A model generated the notes under the pieces. That model was not told the DNA's origin. It worked only from the letters and a program-made list of their open reading frames with translations, and searched no databases. Positions 59,039 through 64,000 of a DNA stretch of 64,000 nt are shown here, one piece after another (the first letter of the stretch is position 1; each line of letters starts with the position of its first letter). The stretch is taken from the NCBI GenBank assembly GCA_036674765.1, contig JARVKI010000025.1:1-64000 (forward strand). Reading direction: 5' to 3'. The position numbers and the translations under genes were made by a program. This DNA is from Seiridium cupressi. Lineage: Eukaryota; Ascomycota; Sordariomycetes; Amphisphaeriales; Sporocadaceae.

Positions 59039-61193
59039 CTACATAACAACAGCAACGTGATCATCCATGAACTTGCTGATATCGCCCATGAACAGCGAAG
59101 CCAAGATTGATACGCCGCCGAACGCGATGCTACAATAGTAGACATATTTGTACGATTCTGCATACGCCAGCTGGCCGGCCTTGACCACCGCCTCGTATAG
59201 CACCTCATTGCCCGCGATGCCGGGGACCTCTGCGATAACGTCAATCATGCTGGCGGTTGTGAGCTGGATGACCTCTGTGATCGTTGTGACATCTGTAATG
59301 TTGGCCTGCACCAATGTGCCGCCGATATACTGTGTTGCGGCGGGCAAGAATTTGTTGAGCCACACGTTGAAGTAGACGCAGTACCCGATTGAGCCCCCGA
59401 TCACGCGGATGCTGAGAGTCAATGCCGCGACAGTAGCGATCAGGTCGTCGGGGCAAATGATGGTGGTGATGATGGAGGCCGGAACCACAATCCCTCCAAT
59501 GCCTAGACCAGCCAGCACAAGAATCCCCCAGAGCTGGTAAAGGTTGTCTACGTTGCCGACGGCAATGGCGCCGCACCCGGCTGTCATAAGGACGGACGAG
59601 ATGATCATGAGGATCTTGTTCTGGCCGCGAAAAACTGAGAGCAGAACTAGCACGACGACTGCACCAGTCATAATACCAAAGCCGACTGGAATGCCCCGAA
59701 TACCGACTTGGACTGGGTCATGCCCGTAGACGTTGAAAGCCTGCACGGGCCAGAACATCAGAATAGAAAAAAAGTTGGCACCAGATATGAAGGTGATGAC
59801 AAGGGTCCAGATGAGAATCGACGGTGCTTGATTCAAACGACGGGGGAACATGGGGTAAGACGCGAACTTGGCTTCCCAGATGACGAAAACCACTAGCAGA
59901 ACAGCTCCGAGGATAAGTGGCGCCAGGACATGGGCCGAGCTCCATGAGTACTATTCACATCTCGCGGTTAGTATTCGTGATGAGTCATGAGCCTGGTTAC
60001 ATAGACTTTACTCACCTGGTATCCTCCCCACTGCATACCAGCCATAAACAGGATCATGCCAGAGATACTGGTCAAACCGCCAACATAATCAATGCGTTCC
60101 AGCACTTCGCGTTTGCTGAGTCCTTCGGAGTTTACTCGAGGTGGTGGAAAATAGAAGATTGCCGTCAAAACAAGGCCAACGAATGCCCACAACGCGCAAA
60201 GCAGACCAACATATCGCCAACTTGCGTAGTAGGCGATCAACTGTCCCCACAAGACCGACGGGCAGAAGGGGACGATTGTGAAGATGAGGGCTCCGACGTA
60301 GAGACCTCTCTTGGAAGTCGGGGCCAGTTCAGATGTGGCAGCTAAAGCCGTAAGCTCGTTGATACCAGCTCCTATACCGGCGAAGACCATTCCACCTAGG
60401 ACTCGTTAGTGTGTACATGAAGTCTGCTAGATGTAGGAACCATACCGATGAACACGTTCATGGTTTGGGCTGTAGAGCAGATGATCATTCCCAGGACGAT
60501 GAGCGAGGCCCCTTGAGACTGGTCAATACGAATTACAAAAAGTACGGTTCTTGAGAGTCCCACCCATGAGAGCAACATATCGTCGACCTAGTAGATCGGA
60601 CATGGAGCCGACGAAAGGACAAACGCCAGCGAGCGACAAAAGATTGGCGAGCACAAACCATACCCATCTATCCGAGCCTCCAAGATCGCGGTATATGTAA
60701 GGCGGGATCTGTATTGATATTAGCGTGTACCAGATCAAATACAAGTGGCGTGCTTACTCCACCAAAAAGGTATATTGGTATCTGAGAGCCTGTCCATAGG
60801 AAAGCCTGGATATTGTGAGCTGACAGGCTGACAGAATTGTCAAAGCGAACCACTGACTTGCGCGACGAGAGCCATTTTCCTTTTCTTGGTCATCTAAGGT
60901 CAAAATTGTCAGTCGTTCGTCCCAGATGGTGTTGCCCTTCAATCCCACGTACCGGCACGTCCTCATGAGACACACCGTCTCCTACACATGAAGTCAGCAA
61001 AGAGGCCCAAGCAAGGCCTCTCCCACTACTAAGGCGACGAACCTTCTGTACGCAGTCCGTTCTCTTCGACATAATGTCCTTTGCCGGGAAGATTCTCATG
61101 GGTGGAAACCTTTTCGAGCTGCGCGACATCGACCTTTTCGTGATCAGGGCTCGGCGGGCCGCCCTTGAATTCATCTACTGCTTCAATCGCCAT
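59039..61193 (-). CDS. MFS efflux pump, TRI12-type, multi-exon
   Basis: A 14-helix drug:H+ antiporter-like exporter of the trichothecene efflux (TRI12) family, often used for siderophores and toxins. Starts at ATG 61193 with an acidic and basic cytosolic N-terminus (about 80 residues over three exons). Then comes the first-helix region with YIYRDLGG in a split exon and the motif GRRYVALMG. Further marks are ATSELAPTSKRGLYVG, WRYVGLLCALWAFVG, FPPPR and the GLG(I)GGIVVPAS block, and an end at 59039 (KFMDDHVAVVM). About eight exons; introns are 50-60 bases and the phases of those checked agree, so it looks intact. It is upstream of the FAD monooxygenase on the same strand. Confidence 0.88.
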
Positions 61194-63429
61194 CTTGTCT
61201 CGTTTGACCTCGGCTACTGCGACAAGAAATCAACGGCCTAGCAATGGTTGAAATGGACGACTCGTGGGTGAGATTACGCTACACTGCGAGGTCCGTGGTT
61301 GATATACACGAAGAGCAAGGCCACGGACCCCGCACGAGGCCCCGGGCAACTGCGTAACCTCATCCAGTCATCATTGCGGCAGGATGCGCATGCTGAGTGT
61401 CGGCATTCATTGCGATAGGTCATAGATCTTCAATCTAGCGGTAGTGCCGGTGGTGATGTCTGCTTTCGTGGTATCAAATGGGGAACGACGCCATCGACGG
61501 GGATTTTCCCCGCAGCTAGGTTTCGACCAGGCGGGTGCGGTGGAGTTCGGTAGCGAGGGTCTGGGGAATATGGGTCCAATGGCAGGCTTGATATTAGGCC
61601 AGGGCCGAGGCTTATCTTGCTAGTTCCAGGGTTCATGTAACTGTGGGAGTTGACACCCTGTATCCAGGCTGACTTTTCATGTCAACACCTGATATAGCTT
61701 CCGCTACACCATCTCGCCAAGCCTGGGTCTAGATCCTCGGGTTGGAGAAAGCGAATGTTGCAACCTCATTCCCTTCACCCTTTTGAATCTCATCTGAGGC
61801 CCTGCTGGGCAAATCCCTTACCGCAAGTTCACTTCACAGATATATTTCTTCTCAATGCCGATACACGGCAGGATCCCTGCCTGCCGCGTGCTACTGGGAC
61901 GCAACGCACATATCGTTGGGATATCACATGAAAGCCGCAGCTCATCAAACGGTCAGACTATTTGCATTGGTCTGTAAACAGTCAAGGACTCTCAACAAGT
62001 GAAGACTGTTCCATTACTCCTGGATGGCTCGGCACCGTCTCCCATGACCATGCGGTATTATGGCGTCGTAGCTGCGCAGGCTGTTACATAGATGTACTCA
62101 CAGCATCAAACGCCTGGCGCTAAAGAAACAACTGATGACATCCTGCATGTATCTAGGACTATTTGTGTGTCAAATGAGTTTTAGTTCACGCGGTTGGTAT
62201 ACATAGCTCATCATCAGCCGAGGTCCATTGGCTTGCTAAAAACGCTTCGACTCTGACGCCACCCTCGGCGTTTCTGTAAGACAATGTCAATTATTCGATG
62301 TCAGTATCACCCGGACGAATCAATCCCGGACCAGAGTAGATATGGATCATCTAGATAGGGAATCAGTTCTGAACCCCTCAATATGATAGTGGATTCCAGC
62401 TAGCAAAGCAGCATTTGGCTGAGCTAGACGGCTGTCCAATAGAATGTGCCCGAATTTTCTTGGAAGCATATATTTCTTTCGAGATTTGAGGGGGAGAAAT
62501 TAAATAAAAATAAAACCCCGAGGAGTTACAACTGCTATTTATTCTCTTCGTTCTTGTCTACTCGACAATATAGCTGGACTGTACCAGACTGAGACCTAGA
62601 ATACGTGAACTAGAACGTGTTGATTTCATAGAAATGCTTGGAGCCCTTTATATCTCTCAGTTTGTGAAGTCGCAGCTATGAGCGACACCACATTCGTGAG
62701 CGGTGTCCATCTCGGATCTTGAGTATGCGACCGTAGATGAGAACGAGCTAACAAACGAAGATTACATGCACCTTGTCGTAAATGCATCGATCGGATATGA
62801 TCAGGAGGATGCCAAAGCTGATCAATGTCTCCTGCCTTGAATATCATGCAGGCCTGTAATATTTGGCCGTTGACATGGTGTGGTGTGCAATTTCTGAGTC
62901 TCTTAGACCGAACATCTACTAGTTGATCAGCGAATATTTTGATTTTCAAATCTTTGCCAGATATCTGCGCCTCCAATAACAACGAGGCTTCGAACTCATG
63001 ATGTCTGAATCGTGTTTCGATGACCACCATAACCCGAAGATTTGATGTGGCGTTGATCAGGATTCAAGAGACAATGGTTCCTTGAGAGTCTCAGAATTAA
63101 GGATCCTAAGTGTTTCCTACGCAATCGTGGGATTTCACTTTGCGATATCGTCGCTCTGATTTCAAGCGCTACTACTGGTTGTTGATAAGGGGTAAAATAT
63201 CGTAAAGTCGGAACTGTGCTTTCAGCGCTGCAGATGAATTTCTGAGCGAGTCAGGTGGGGCGATTCCCTAAGAAGCCCAGCGAATCTTACTGGGCGGATA
63301 GCAGCGGCAGTAGTGAGCATTCCGAAGTCGCACCTTCAACGACAAACAAATTTATCACTGCCACGACAAGAAGGTCACACAATTGACAGGTACCCATCAT
63401 CAAAAATTCTCGAGACAAAATACAACAAT
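61194..63429. other. Intergenic, about 2.2 kb, no supported gene
   Basis: Promoter side of the MFS pump and of the reductase gene. The frame at 62626-63030 (minus) has no recognised domain and no partner exon. I see no repeat or tRNA. Confidence 0.5.
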
Positions 63430-64000
63430 ATGTCGAAACTCGAGAACAGCAAGATCAGCTTCATCGGTACGTGCTTAACTTAACTTATTGACAGAAACTG
63501 TGCCCCTCACTAACCAATTCTTAGGCGGGGGGAATATGGCCGCTGCCATTATTGGTGGCCTGCTGGCCAAAGGCACCGAGAAGCAGAACATCTACGTCTC
63601 AGAACCCTGGGATGTCAACCGGGACAAGATGGCCGCGCTGGGCGTGCGTACCACCGAGTCCAACGTAGAAGCCGCGCAGGATGCCGACGTGGTGGTTCTG
63701 GCCGTCAAGCCGCAGGTCGCAAAGGGCGTGTGCCAAGAGCTCGGCGGGTCCTGGAGCAAGCGCTCGTCGCTCCCGATCGTCGTGTCTATTGCGGCCGGCA
63801 TCACGCTGGTCAGCCTCGTGGAGTGGTTCAAGCTGCCCGACGGACGCACTCCCCATGCCGTCCGCGTCATGCCCAACACGCCTGCTCTGTACGGCGAGGG
63901 CGCATCAGGCTTATTCGCGAGCTCTGACGTCATCGAGGACGAGAGGGCCTTGGTCACTTCGCTGCTCAGCAGCTTCAGCAAGGCCACTGAGTGGGTAGAC
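63430..64000 (+). CDS. Pyrroline-5-carboxylate reductase, 5' part
   Basis: NAD(P)H enzyme that completes proline synthesis. Exons 63430-63466 and 63525 to the end of the window, 58-base intron with GTACGT donor and TTCTTAG acceptor. The dinucleotide motif is restored across the splice (FIGGGNMAAAI). Then AVKPQV and the IAAGIT strand and the MPNTPA motif (near residue 120) are seen, typical of P5CR. The sequence stops at the window edge after about 170 codons, so the C-terminal domain is not visible. Confidence 0.93.

Noticed and set aside
62626..63030. Minus frame of 134 codons
   Set aside because: No recognised domain, no partner exon and composition like intergenic DNA; not supported as a gene.

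Overview
This window comes from a filamentous ascomycete (Pezizomycotina). The evidence is many GT-AG introns of about 50-80 bases with CTAAC-type branch sites, an AA9 lytic polysaccharide monooxygenase, a type III polyketide synthase, ABC-C and MFS efflux pumps, a Clr5-domain gene, an OTT_1508-like deaminase and STAND/ankyrin sequences. Genus cannot be fixed from the sequence alone. All coordinates were worked out by eye; exon borders are given where the reading phases agree across the splice.

Layout. 0-4 kb: an intact CYP7/8-like cytochrome P450 converges on a type III polyketide synthase, a likely two-gene metabolite unit. 5.5-8.6 kb: secreted AA9 LPMO and the Golgi protein Yip1. 9.6-33 kb: an accessory block in which few genes are clearly whole (OTT_1508-like deaminase, Tim16, a psq/CENP-B-type DNA-binding protein, an MFS permease and a large ankyrin protein whose 5' end is uncertain). 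These lie among decayed genes: a C2H2 regulator with one TAG, a laccase tail with lost copper ligands, the C-terminal half of an ABC-C pump, a STAND/NLR N-terminus with four TGA codons, a P450 with stops and frameshifts, an RNase H-like gene with catalytic substitutions, and a Clr5 gene with a late frameshift. 34-45 kb: a disordered Arg-rich protein with a DUF8035-type segment, an HSL-type alpha/beta hydrolase and a complete 1,474-residue ABC-C transporter. 46-48.6 kb: two unrecognised multi-pass membrane proteins.

51-57 kb is a conserved housekeeping block: an HVA22/TB2/DP1 ER-shaping protein, the mitochondrial nucleoid protein Mgm101, a twin CX9C protein of the COA4 type (four tiny exons) and biotin-protein ligase. 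57-61 kb holds an FAD monooxygenase and a TRI12-type MFS pump in tandem, a second possible small-molecule unit. The window ends inside pyrroline-5-carboxylate reductase.

The main themes are two small metabolite-type gene pairs (P450 + type III PKS; FAD monooxygenase + TRI12 pump) and a long decaying accessory block rich in families linked to genome conflict (deaminase, STAND, ankyrin, Clr5, RNase H, CENP-B-like). No rRNA, CRISPR or convincing tRNA was seen. No entirely new system can be proven from the sequence alone; the strongest leads are the type III PKS/P450 pair, the intact deaminase and the all-TGA STAND relic.
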